From the NCBI RefSeq assembly GCF_040807025.1, contig NC_090952.1, forward strand, positions 28,703,068-28,767,067: a DNA stretch of 64,000 bases. The letters are read 5' to 3'. The notes under the pieces were generated by a model, which worked only from the letters and a program-made list of their open reading frames with translations, did no database searches and was not told where the DNA came from. A program made the position numbers and the translations under genes. Each line of letters starts with the position of its first letter. Positions within the stretch are counted from its first letter, which is position 1. This stretch comes from Struthio camelus. Taxonomy: Eukaryota; Chordata; Aves; Struthioniformes; Struthionidae. This document shows, one piece after another, positions 1 through 12,068 of this stretch.

Positions 1-3000
1 CCTTATCTGGCTTCTGCTAGAGAGGGCAACAAACGCCCGCAAAAATCTTAGTGTAGCCAAGACAAAGCAGCGTGTGAAGGAGGAGAACAATCGCGTGAGC
101 CATGTTCCATTCAGAGCACAACGATGGCCACGGGCATGGGCCACGGGCAAAGCCACCACAAATGGAAATTCAGAAGACAGAGATACAGGACCTTGGAGCT
201 AGGGACCACTTCCCCTCCATGCTGTGAAATCTTGAGAAGACACGGTAATATTTCTTAAATAGGAAGGCAGGCAGGCAGAAACGAACTGTCAGATCAGCAG
301 CAAGGGATCAAAAATGAATGTAGGAAGGACGTGGTTTACTGCTCTGAACTTTAAGACAGCCGTGACCTGTTCTGTGCCTCCCTGGCCACTGGGTGCCACC
401 TGTGAGCCATCCTGCTCACGGAGCCTGATGGTCTCAGCTGCAGCTCCTTTGGCAACCCTCTTCCAGGCCTTTGGAAATACAGCTCTGCCACAGGAAAACT
501 GCTGGGTCATTTCTCTCTCTCCCCCTCCTCCCCTGCAATTTTGGTGCCCAGAGGCCCGAGTGGGCAGCGCTGAAGGCACATTCTTGCAGGCCAGGCCCGT
601 TCGGCTGTCAGTAGCTATTGTCCCACAGTCCCTTCTCTTGCCAGCTGAGGCTGTGGCTCCTCACAAAAGTGCCCATCAGCTGCTCACAGCTGCCTGCTCC
701 ACCCTGAGAGAGAGCAGGCTGCTCTAGCATCTTTCTCCAGAAGGAAGCCTGTGGGATGAGCATTCACAGCACGACAGGAGGTGAGCAAGGGTAGCACATG
801 AAAGAAACGATTCTCAGCCTTCTTGCAGCCAGACCCCAACACAGATATCTTCGCTTCTTCATGCGCCTCCATGTTCTCCAGACTACTGCCCTTCCCTGCA
901 TGGCGGCCAACTCCTGCAGAGCCTCTCCGGACACACCGGCGAGGCCAGCAGAACCACAGCAAGGGAGGGCACGGGCTCTGCTCCACCTCTCACCTCCTCT
1001 GCTGGGGCACTACCAAGCTACACCAAGCTCAGCATAGGACGCAACCAGAAGGCTTAGCCTCTGTGGATAGGAGGAAACCAGCAGTAGTAAAAGTCACTCA
1101 GGTCAAGATATCTGAGAATCCGCGTGCTAGAAAGCAGGGCTTGTAAGACATGCCAGCATCCCCACTGCAGGGAGTGTTATGCCAAGTTCCATATAAATCA
1201 TAAGTGCTTTAGGTGAAAAATATCATCATATTCCACAAAGCACAATTAGTTTTCCAAGACAAGGTTAGGAAGAATGCCAGCCTCAGCTACGATGGCTTGA
1301 GTGAGCATCTGTTTTAGGAATCAGCTGGTTTAGGTATTTTCTCCAGAAGCAGAATAAAGTGAGAAGGGACTGTCATCCCACATAGGAGGAGTGGCAGCAG
1401 TTCCTCTGAAAAAGGGCTCTGTTAATGGCATGAGAAACAGCTGGAGCAGAAGGAAGAGAGATCCCAGGATATTTGCACACTGCCTTGGAGTAAACTACTG
1501 AAGGAGCCCTTTTCCCTTTAAGTCACCACAACGGAATTTCAACAGAGACTTGCAGCTCAGCCATCCCCTAGCTCCCATGTCTCCAAAGCCCTGAAAGCAA
1601 GCTAGTAGAGTTCCTTCTTCTTTCTCCCATATCTAAGCTCACCACTTTTACACCATTTCTCCACTTGCCCTCCTATTTCCACAATGAAGGAAAAAGGCAT
1701 TGTAACCTGATGGTTCTTTAACAGTCTATGGAAAAAAAAGTTTGCTTGGTCTCAGCCCATCCGTCTGCGATTATTTGTGCACCGGATGAGAAAAAACAGC
1801 TCATTCCAGTAACACCTTTTCTCCTTGGGAGACATAGCAGAGCGGACAAGGAATGAACAACCTGTGGAGTTTGAGCTCCACTTTGGCCCTAAGAGATGGT
1901 CCTTGATGCTCAGGACTCAGTGTTAGCTCTTTCCTCATTAAGACTTTTCATCTGAGGACAAGCAGAGGCCAACAGCCTCCAGGATTGTCCAGCCAAACTC
2001 AACACAGAATAAAGCGGAAAATGACACCCCCAACTCTTTCCAGAGCAAGGTCACCAACACAGGATAAGGCCTCTGCAGCACAATCCAACAGATGGGGAAG
2101 AGCAGGGAAGGGAAGGAAGGACTTTGTGCGCTCCTCTTTTCCGCTGCTCTGACCAGGACTGGCAGGGATTAGTCCTTCTCCCCCATGAGCCTCTGAACCA
2201 CCTGACACCCTACCTAGCCTTGAACCCAGTTCAGTGCATCTCTACACGCGAGCTTGAACTGGCTTCAGAAGACATCAGGAAGACTCCTTGGCGCACGCAG
2301 ACCCTCACGGTCACTGAGGAAACGTTAGGGCTCTAGTTCTCCCCCAGCCACATCTTGTTACCTTTGCGGCTGTGCAAGTGAGAGTAAAAGAGATACCCAC
2401 GTTCTGATCACATTAGCAGGCTCTGGAAGTGAGACTACTATGGCCTCTGCAGGCACGGAAAGCCAACGATAAAGAAAAGAAAAGAAAGAAGAAAAGCTAA
2501 AAGCAGGCTGGCGTCCCTCCCTGGGCTCAGCTCCTGGACAGGCCCTACTTGCATTTCATTTCCTCACCTCAGCAGCCCCCGGGTGAGGAAGAGACCTGAA
2601 CGCTGCCTTCACCCATCCCAGGGAGCTGCACCAGCATCCCTAGCACTAGCACAGCACACACAGGATCTGCCCTTGTCTTGAGCCTAGATTTCTGCAAGAA
2701 CACAGACAGCAGATCCCTGTCAGCACAGAAGAAATGAAGCGATCTGCATGGAACTGCCAGCAGAGCTGTGCGAGCAGGAGGGGTTCCTGGCACTGCCCCT
2801 ACCTCAGGTATTGAGGCGCCCAGCCAAGCTCAGTGATCCTTCCTTTAGCACCCTTCATAGGCTCAGATGAACCTCCCTACTCCCGCGCGTTAGGAGGCCC
2901 AGGCCGAATCAGGCCAGATGTGCTCCCAGGGCCTTGGGGATAATTTCAGGAATGTAGTGTTCTGGTGAGCCTGATTTTCCCACAAGCCAGCCGGGACCCT

Positions 3001-6000
3001 TCTTCCTGTCTGGGGCACTGGGGCTTGGGGATAACACACAGGAAGATGTGCTTAACCATGTCACTGCTGCTGTGTTCCTCGCAGAAGCTCCTAGCCTCAG
3101 AAAGGCGCCCAGCAGAGGGTGGTCCGGGAGCCTGGGGTTATCGCTGGAATTCCACAGAGCGTGTGTGGTTGCAGGAAGGTTACCAGGGTCCTCAGCCTTG
3201 TTTGGCATTTCTGATTCTTTTTCCCACTGGTGAGAAATGCCAGGAAACTGCTGGCTGTTGCTTGCTCATCTCTGTGCAGTCCAGAGCCTCCAGGAAAAGC
3301 CTGTGCAGAAGCCTGACCATTGCTGTAGTAGCACATTAGGAACTGGAGAGTATCAGAGTTGAAAATGTTTGGACAGTTAGATTATCACTGGGACCTCTAC
3401 CATGTCAGTTACTGCAAAGCTCTGCAAACATCATCCTTACATCTAGCAAATCAGTTAGATAGCCCTGGAGATGCAGCAAGGTCTGGTATGCAATGAGGTA
3501 TTGCTAGTCTAATAAGCCATAGCAAGAGAAGGATAAAAAAAATGCTCTTATCCTAAGGTAACTTTTGGAAGCTTCCTCTCTCCTTCCGTTTGCAGCCTGA
3601 CCTTACCGCCTTCTTTTTCCACAAAATCTTCCACCCGGGCACAGACTGACCTCATTTAAACTGGAGAGCTTTAATGCTGCTATCAGAACCCTGCATGCAC
3701 ATTTCTGCCTATTCAAGAGATTCTTCTGCTTTTCACAGGAAGTAGCTGAGCAACACAAATGGGGCGGGGGAAGAAACTAAGGTGTCTCGGCCCCTCTCTG
3801 AGACCATCAGTGCTTGTTGATAGAAATAATGAAAGGCATGGTGTCTTCTGTCCTTTGTGCTTCTGGAAAGTACAGCTGTTCCCAGCACTGTCTGCCACTT
3901 TTGGTCTTGGAAGCAGCTCTCATCTCTGTCTAAGCACAGAGCCAGTGCAGGCTGCTTACCTGGATGCCATCTCTAGGAGAGCTTAGACAACTCCCATGTG
4001 GAGCAGCCAACACTTGTAGGCCCCAGCCTGTGATCTATCAAGTCTGACTTGTGGAAATGATGGAAGTAGAAATATGGGGAACTGTGAGCTTCCAACAGAA
4101 AGAAGAGAAGAAAAGAGAAATGAAGTCTCCATCAGAATATCCTGTGTTGCTGCAAGCAGAGCAACTGGAAGTTTAGAAACAGCAAAGAAACATATGCAAA
4201 GAGCATAAAGAAGTCCTGCATTTGTGAATGAGGCACCTGTAATATCTAACAGGGAGCTCGTAATGTTCTTACAGGAGTTTTGCTACACCAGACTCAACAG
4301 AAGTCTTGCAGGCAGATCTAATAAGGAAGCGCAGCATGCAAAAACATCATTTTTGAGCAGAGGAGCTCAGTGTGGACCTCACATCTGGACATCAAGGAAA
4401 CTCCATTCTAGGTAACATTCCTTCCCATCTTTTACTACTGAACCTGCTATTCCAAAGGAATCATTACTTTGTTTACATCTATTTAAATAGATTTCCTTTG
4501 CCCACAGCAAGTAAGCTGTGGGGTATAAGGCAAGGGAATCTCAACATTATTCTCCAGGGCTTGTTCTCCCTGGGCAAAAGCCCATCCCTTTTGAACCAAA
4601 AACCCCAACTATCTCATTTCAAATATTTTCTGGAGCCTCCATTTCCCTGGAGTCTCCCTCTGCACAGGTCCCACTGTGATGTTGCAAAGGTGGCCAGCAA
4701 TGAATCTTTTCAGTGACCAGGGGGAGAAGGAGGTAGGGAAAAGGAATCTTGGAACAGTAGGACAATTTTACTCCAAATCCTGTGAATGACTTTTGCCTAC
4801 ATTTAGCGTGCAAAGTGCTGATTGCATGCTGCAAAAGCATTTTCAAAACAAGGGGCCAATACAAACATCTGCTTGATTAGTAAAACCAGGGGTTCACATA
4901 GGGAAACACTCTCAAAAGGGGGAGGTGCGAGGCAGGGAATGAAGCCAGGGTTGGGGAGATGCTGCGAGGGTGCTGCCTGGGGAGCAGAGCCAGATAAGCA
5001 GCTGCAGCAAGGGCAGGCAGCGGAGCGGCAATGGGGAGGTCTGGCTGGGCCGTGCATTGAGCAGGGGCAGAAGCCCCTCAGCTCCTAGGAGCTTCACTGG
5101 CACTTCTGAACAAGCCACTCTGGCAACCTTCTTGACGATCCAGTTGACTAGATCTAGGCCATTATATCTTTTCTCCTGCTCCCTTGTGGCAGCACTACTT
5201 GGCTTAACACTAGCTTAGTGTCCAGAGAAGCTGCAAACTCATATTTGCACGGAGGGGTAGACATGCCATGGACATCAGGAAAGCTCTGTCTATGTACACG
5301 TGTCCTAGGGAAAGAGAATCTGAGATTCACCAAGTTATAAATAGGAGCAACACAGGGTGAGCCAGCTGCCCACCGAGCACCACTCAGGTGGTCAATACAC
5401 AAAACTGCAACTGTGGCCACATGCTGCCAATTGTTCAGTGGGATCATTCATCAAGTAAGAGGTTGTAGGGTGAAGTTAGCTGTCCACAGATTGCTTTCAA
5501 TTCTGCTGAAGTTACTGGGCGCTAAGGGAGCCCAGCACAGCACAGGATGGAGCCTTCTCATGTACCGTTGTTAACCAAGCTCTATAAGAAAGGATGAAAC
5601 GCCCCCAGTCCGTATCTTAGTTTCTCCATGAGTAAGATGACCACGGTAACACTTAGCTCACAGGAATGAGGAGGGTTAACAAGGACTTGCAGAGCTCTCT
5701 AGAGACAGCAGGGACAAGACAGCTATTAATATTATTAATGAATTTCACAAATGTCATTTTTAGATTCTATTTTAAGCTTTACATTGAAACCCATAGGGAA
5801 TAGTGTACATTCCACATTCATTGCACCACAGCACATCCACTTGCTTGATAGTCTCACGTACAATATTAATTGGAAAGGGATTTTAACATTTTTCCAACTT
5901 GAAGTTCTTGAAGTCCATGCTGACAATGCCTTCAATATCTATCAGTCACACCTACCACTATACTGTATCACATGCTGTGATACAATGAATCTAACAACAA

Positions 6001-7378
6001 ATAGGGGCAGTTCTAGAGAGACAGAGTTGCACATTATTAAAAAGGCAGATGAGGAATTAAACTGAAACGAAAAAATACCAGATGCCATAAGAACTACTGC
6101 TCCAGGAAATTAAAAACTCAGGGCCTCCGGTCTCAATTGTTCCATTGTCATTCTATTTGTAGCCATTCTGTTATTCCAGATTGACACAAATGTAAGCAAA
6201 ATCAGAATTTGGCCCTGAGTGTTCTTTCACGAAGGACCTAAGCCTCTAAACGTACTTCAGTTCTGCAAACATAACTTTTTGAGAAAACAAAATTACAGAA
6301 AACTACACCATGTAAACAAACCATAGCAGAATCCAGGCTGTTGCACGTTTTCTGCAGTGGGATGGCCTGAACCACATACTGCCTTTTCACCTGTTCCAAG
6401 ACAACATCTCAGGGCTCACAGCATTAAAAGGTTCACAGACGCCTGTGAATAACAGTTTTTATACCATTCAGGTTTATGTGCATGTTTATATCTGCTCTGT
6501 TCACAAACCGTGTTCAGTCAAGATCTTATAGAAGGTGCCAGCAACTGCAGCCAATGCAAGACACAAGAGTGAATGGGAAAGAGGAAAAGGTTTCTGACTG
6601 TGAATGTTCACACTAAGAAGAGGGAAGAGATTTATTCTACTTATCAAAAATAACTCAGATGTAGTTTGCTATGCATCAAAAAGCAGGGAGGAAACACATG
6701 CCAAGGATAAAGGCGGAGATAGGACCGTTCATCATAGTTACTGCCATTGGTTAGAAATGGACTGGGGGGGGGGGAGACAGGAGGGGTGATGAACCCCAAG
6801 CTTTCACTCTGCCATATCCTGCCTAGACCAGACCTATGACAGGTATTCAAGAACTATCTCCTTTATCCCAGCAGCACGCGCACACACACAGCTCATCAAC
6901 AACTGCATTTTAACTGCTGGTTGTGCGTCCACGTGTAACCCTGTGTATCTAGGCACATACACTCATTTCGGGGCCATGCCCCTAGAGCAGCCACACACAG
7001 CCTTAATGTGTCCGTGTGCCTGTGAGGCTGCAAAGTGCGGGTGTATCTGCCCACGTGCCAGCAGCTTTCAGTAGCGAGCAGCACCTCTCCCTGTTCTCCA
7101 AAGGAGCTGCTGGCTTCAGGACGCTTTGGATAAGGTGACTAATATACAGGGGGACCCAACAGCGCACACAGACATGTGTATCTACATGTGGTGCATCCAC
7201 AATTAACCTTTCCACATGTGCATGTGGCACAGGCATGACATCCCTCCAAATCAGGCACCGGACACAAACTCAAGCACCACTTGAGATGCCTCCCTCATCC
7301 ATCCCTCCTGGCTGCTTTTCCTGGAAATTAACAGGGCGTCAGAAAGCCTGGACACAATTTAAATAGGCAGTTTCTTAC
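1..7378 (-). other. Probable STARD8 intron: no exon recognised
   Basis: Downstream of the STARD8 exon on the minus strand. I searched by eye for the SAM-domain signature (CDWLRAAGFPQYA) and large RhoGAP/START exons and saw none. A minus-strand donor-like CCAG|GTAAGC at about 3958 has no family match upstream. Open frames here are short and on both strands. Confidence 0.4.
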
Positions 7379-7438
7379 CTTGGCTCTTTTGAAGCAAGCC
7401 CAGAAAAAATCCAGTAATGGCATGATGCACAGGGTGGC
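7379..7438 (-). CDS. STARD8: Probable STARD8 5' coding exon, start MPLLDFFWACFKRAK (partial gene)
   Basis: On the minus strand, ATG at 7423-7421 opens 15 codons, MPLLDFFWACFKRAK, ending exactly at the consensus donor AAG|GTAAGA in phase 0. This closely resembles the N-terminus I recall for a STARD8 isoform (MPLLDVFWSCFKR). STARD8 is expected here: in human the order is OPHN1, YIPF6, STARD8, with STARD8 co-oriented with YIPF6. STARD8 (DLC3) is a RhoGAP of the DLC family with SAM, RhoGAP and START domains acting at adhesions and endosomes. An acceptor-like CTGTTCCCCAG ends at 7439, so the exon may be 60 nt and internal rather than first. Downstream SAM/RhoGAP/START exons were not found and should lie left of the window. 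The weakness is the short length. Confidence 0.6.
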
Positions 7439-7597
7439 CTGGGGAACAGGCGGACCAATCCTCCTGCCCGCCGTCAGCTAGGCCGTGGAGCTCCCCCCAA
7501 CCCTGGGGAGAGTCCACCCCACCAAATCCATAGGTTGCTCCTTGCAGCACATAGCAGCTGGGCAGAGAGACCTAGGGAGGACAGAGCTGCGGCAGCA

Positions 7598-7617
7598 GGG
7601 AGGGAGGGAGGGAGGGA
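7598..7617. repeat. (GGGA)5 microsatellite
   Basis: A short G-rich tetranucleotide run 175 bases upstream (minus strand) of the STARD8 start codon. It may lie in a 5' UTR or promoter. Confidence 0.85.
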
Positions 7618-8829
7618 CGAGAGGAGGGAGCACTGCCTGCGGAGGCGGGCCGAAGGATTCAAACCCTGCACCGTTATTCAGTTGGTTACGAACAGGCTTG
7701 GACTGCAGTCGAAATTCCCTGAAGATTGCGAGTTTTAAAAAGAGACAGGCTTTCCTTCCTGACTCTTTAACGCACCGTGCAGCGCTGCCGTCCCCCGGCA
7801 GCTGGAACGAGCGAAGGAAAAGGATCCACACAGCAAAAGAAATGAGAGTTCCACTGTCAAAGACACATGTAGGACACTGGAAATCCAAACCCCAGACGGT
7901 TTAGATTTTCACTCCAACCCCTGCTCCAGCTCATCAGCACCAGTCACAGATGCACTTTCACAGGGCTCTCCCTAAGGGATAAACAGTACCCTGCGTTGTT
8001 AACGTTTCTGTCCCTGGCTGCCCCCACCACAGCCCACAAACCCTTCACACTCAGGTGCAGCCAGTTTCATTGCAGCCACAATGGGAAATGAGCTCTTCTG
8101 CAGAGCAATTGGCAGCGGCTCCACAAGCCTGCCATTGTGGCTATAGCTGCGAGAAAACTGTAGCGGGGGGAAAGTACAGTCAAACATGGCCTGGCCATTC
8201 ATTTTGACTCTATTCACAGCTCCTTATCTTCCTCCTGCAAACATTTGTGCAAGCTTAGCATTTGTTCACAAGAAAGACCATAATAAAAGGAAGTGCCACG
8301 AACTTTTGTGCAAGTAATCAAGCATACAGGCCTTCGAGTTAGAAGTCTTCTTATAGACACATAAGAAAAACCCCACTAGTTTGTGATTTAAGAGATCTAT
8401 TTCAAAATAAGCTACAACAAGTTGATCAGCAGTCACACCAGGCATAAGCCGTATTTCTGAAGACCAGTTGGTAAATAAGCAGCCACTTTACAACGCAACT
8501 CCTGCTCGCTCCTTATCCCCAGGTTGCCACGCGGCTCCACGCACCAGCAAGTAACGATTCTGCAGCGTGCACCACGCAGGCCAACACTGGACCCGTACAA
8601 AATACATAGCAGGACCAGAACATGTGCTGTTATTCATGAGCTAGGTGCACAGCTCTCTGTCAGAACAATATGTCTTTTATATTTCAATACCCGGGCAGAT
8701 GTTGCACCCAGCAGCTGAGCCCTCTGCCAAATGTCAGTGAACGCTGTTGGTCACAGACGGGCCAGGACGTAGCACTGGAGCCCATCTGAAATGGTAAGGG
8801 GGTCCCAGCAGAGCGCTCCTGCCCACCGC

Positions 8830-9080
8830 AGTGCTGGGAGCGCCGGTGGGGAACAGCCGCTGCATTTCCCTTTCCTTCACCAGCTCTCTTCAGAGTGCCC
8901 TGCCGTGTCCGCGCGAGGGCTGGGAGCCTGCTGTCACCCCGGGCACCACGCGACCCTGAAACCGCCACGCTCACAGACGAGGAGAGCCAGGACTGCCAGG
9001 AGAAGGTGGCGGCAGAGCAAACGAGCTGCCCTCCCGCACGGGCCTCACCGGCTCTGGCTGGCGGGAGCAGCAGAGCCCAG
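8830..9080. promoter_or_regulatory. CpG-rich patch 1.4 kb upstream of the STARD8 exon
   Basis: Moderately CpG-dense sequence (CCGCGCGAGGG, ACCACGCGACC) upstream of the minus-strand exon at 7.4 kb. This is a plausible promoter for that isoform, but no start site is visible. Confidence 0.35.
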
Positions 9081-10185
9081 GCAGACTGGCTGGGCAAGCA
9101 CGGAGACATCCTGAGGGGCACAGCGTTCCTCTAGCACTTGGCATCACCACCTCTGAGGGGAAGAGGCCTCATCAGATCCCATATCTCCATTAGAGAGAGA
9201 ACGGAGCACAGGCTGTCCCTGGAAGTGAACATTTCAGGCCTGGGCATCATGACTGTCAGGGAAAAGGGGAGAAAACACTCCAGGATCAGCTTCATTTCCT
9301 TTACCAGTTTCACAACAGTCTCGCTAGATGACGCTGGCCGAGGTGGCTGGAACATAGCCGTCGCTGCCTATCTGCCTCGGGGCCACGCAAGCACCGCACG
9401 AGGCCCTGTGCGGCAGCAACTGCCCATGGCTGAGCTCCCTCTGGAGGATTTCGGACACCCTGGGCTTCACAACATGGAGCTGCGGGGGGAAACTCATCTA
9501 CAAAGCCGGCGCCTTGCTACCTGAGACACCTGCAGCGATGGCCCGTGCGTCTTTTAACACTGACTCCTCCCCAGCCTCGCTGATGCTCTCAGCTGTGAAG
9601 CGGAGGCAGTGGTCACACCACATCAGAAAAGCAGAAGAGGGGGGACAGAAGAATGACAGCAGGGGACACACAGGATACTGACTGAGGCCCCTCTCCGTGT
9701 ATTTTTTTAATTAGAACAAGCACTGAACAAACTACAGGCAAGTAAAGTGGTCAAAGTCATGGAAGGTGACAGAAGACGACAAAGCTGGAGCAGGGCTGGT
9801 GAAGCTGCACCCACCTGTGAGAAGCTTGTCCTGTGTCAAGCATCACAGCTACCTCCATACGCAGCTCAAGGACCCTTCCAGGACTCCCTGGACCTGCACA
9901 GCTACCGCTGAGGGATGGGAGCCCAGGGACTTTCTTAGCACGCAGGGGAAAGAGGACAGGACACCCTTCGGGTTGCTGCCCAGCGGCATTAACATTCCTC
10001 CCGTGGCAGGCATGCAGACTATGTCATTCTCAGGCATCTGTTCCAGTTGCTTCCCTCCATCTCCCCCTTGCTCATTCCTCAGCTCACATTTTGGCACCAG
10101 TCCCAGGCTTGGCACTGACCACAGCTCCTTTATGGTGTTTCCTGGTTTACTGGGCCCAGCTCAGCCAGGCCTGGATAGATGCGAA

Positions 10186-10205
10186 AGCATAGCATAGCAT
10201 AGCAT
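10186..10205. repeat. (AGCAT)4 microsatellite
   Basis: Four perfect pentamers in non-coding DNA. Confidence 0.9.
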
Positions 10206-12024
10206 AAGCTTTGCATGTTGTCCTCCTTTCTCCTCTCCTTTAAACAATCAGGGCTAAGAAGACAGTTTATCACCTGGTGGCAACTCAGCTCTGGTTATCT
10301 TTCTTACCAACCATTTCACCTGTAAAAGGGTATGCATATGAGTTACGTACACACACTGCTGTCTGACAGGCACCAGCGCCCCACAGGCCACACATCCCTG
10401 CCTCAAAGGCCACTTTCCCCCCACCCCCCCAGGGACTTGCAAATATTTCCCTGTGTTGGATGAAGGCAGCTGGACAGAGTGCCTATTTCCAAACAACCCT
10501 CATCAGCTCTCTCAGTACAGGTGCACTGGAGTTTTAAAACTTACAGGTGAATCCACTCATGGCAGAGCTGCTGAAAGGCATTACCACTGTTTGCTGTGTG
10601 ATCCTGCAAAAGGCAGTCACCAGCCCTTATTCGCTCCAGACCGCCTGGAGTAACTTCTCGACATTTCTTGTAGTCATTGCCTTAGTAGCAGGGGATCCTG
10701 CAGTGCAGAGCTCAGGCACAAGGCAGAGCCGGATGCAGAGCCCAGGTCTGGAACAGTAGGGTTTGGTGTCTGCAAAATACACTGACAGACCAGGAAGTGG
10801 GCAAGGGGATGTACGTGCATGCATGGTCAGGTGGGACCCAGACCTCCCGTCCTCCAGTACGGTCTCTACAGGAGGCACGTTCATTCATCATTTCCTTTTC
10901 ACCCAATGTTAGGGGTTAAGCTAATTTTCTAAAGGAAGGATTCCTTGCAAAGAGCAGAGACAGTTCTGGGCTGGCTTCCACTCTGGTTTCCTCCTGGTCT
11001 TGTCACTGTTTCCATTCAAGGCTAACTGATTAGCAGCTGCACTACGCTTCAGAAGGCAAAGTGCTAGCAAGGCAGGTAGTCGTACTTTCCAGATAGCACA
11101 TGCAACCCATCAGGTGGTGACAGGCATTCATTAAGAAAAAAAAAAGAAAAAAGAAAAATCCTTCCTGAAAGGGTGAAAGCCACAAAGCTTTAAGCACAAC
11201 TATACCGACCCACTGGAAATGCACTGACAGAAGTGACACAGCAAGCACCTAGTGTCATAGATTGCTCTGATGGGAATAAGTCCTTTTCCCACTTGCTAAT
11301 AAATAAAATAAAATTATCAGTGCAAATAGAAGCAAGCTGTCTCCTTCCCAGGCCCTGGGAGACAAATCACAGAGAGACTTCTGCATATTTTTGTAGCTTC
11401 TTCCTATCTAGTCATCCCAAAAGCATTCAAGTAGTTTTAAATCTAGGATCCTTCTTCTGCCTGCCAGGATATTATCCTCAGTAAGATTAGGTCTTGAGTA
11501 CTCGATCCACAGCAGAGTGGCTGAAACATGTACACACAGCTTTCCAAAGACAGTATTTCCTGCAAAATGATGCCAGGACACAGAATCCCTTGTTGCACAT
11601 GTCTCTTCACAACATTCCTAATGTACGTGCTCTTTAGGCATCTACCCTACTGAAAAGACAAAAGCAATTTCTGTTAATTCTGTGTATACGCCACTATCAC
11701 CTTCAGACTTGCATAAGAGTCCATTTTAAGTTAGAGTTCATTTTAAATGGGTGGTTTTAAAGAAAACGACATACTATACAAACTTATTAAGAGGTTTCCA
11801 CACAGCCAAATACCAGCTGTGCCCCATCTGTTGCCCACACTGTCCAAACTCAATTTGGTTCATCAAGATGCTCACCAACCAAACCTAATACTGCAAATTA
11901 ACATCTTGCATTCTCTTTTATCCATGGGACAGAGTTGGTATGTTGGAGGACAGGTACAGCATATTCTCACAACAGGTCATCATCCAGAGGATCCGACATC
12001 ACCTTTGAACATGCCTGCAGCCAG

Positions 12025-12068
12025 TGAGCTATTCTTATCCCATTGATGAGCTATTATTATCTCATTGC
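12025..12068. repeat. 22-bp near-perfect tandem duplication
   Basis: TGAGCTATTCTTATCCCATT is followed by TGAGCTATTATTATCTCATT in a 22-bp unit, with two substitutions. Confidence 0.85.

Noticed and set aside
3940-4060. Minus-strand donor CCAG|GTAAGC near 3958 as a STARD8 SAM exon
   Set aside because: The open frame upstream (TGWGLQVLAAPHGS...) does not resemble the SAM domain or any DLC-family sequence.
8684-9121. 145-codon minus-strand frame near the CpG patch
   Set aside because: Composition-driven, with overlapping frames on the plus strand. No link to the STARD8 exon phase.
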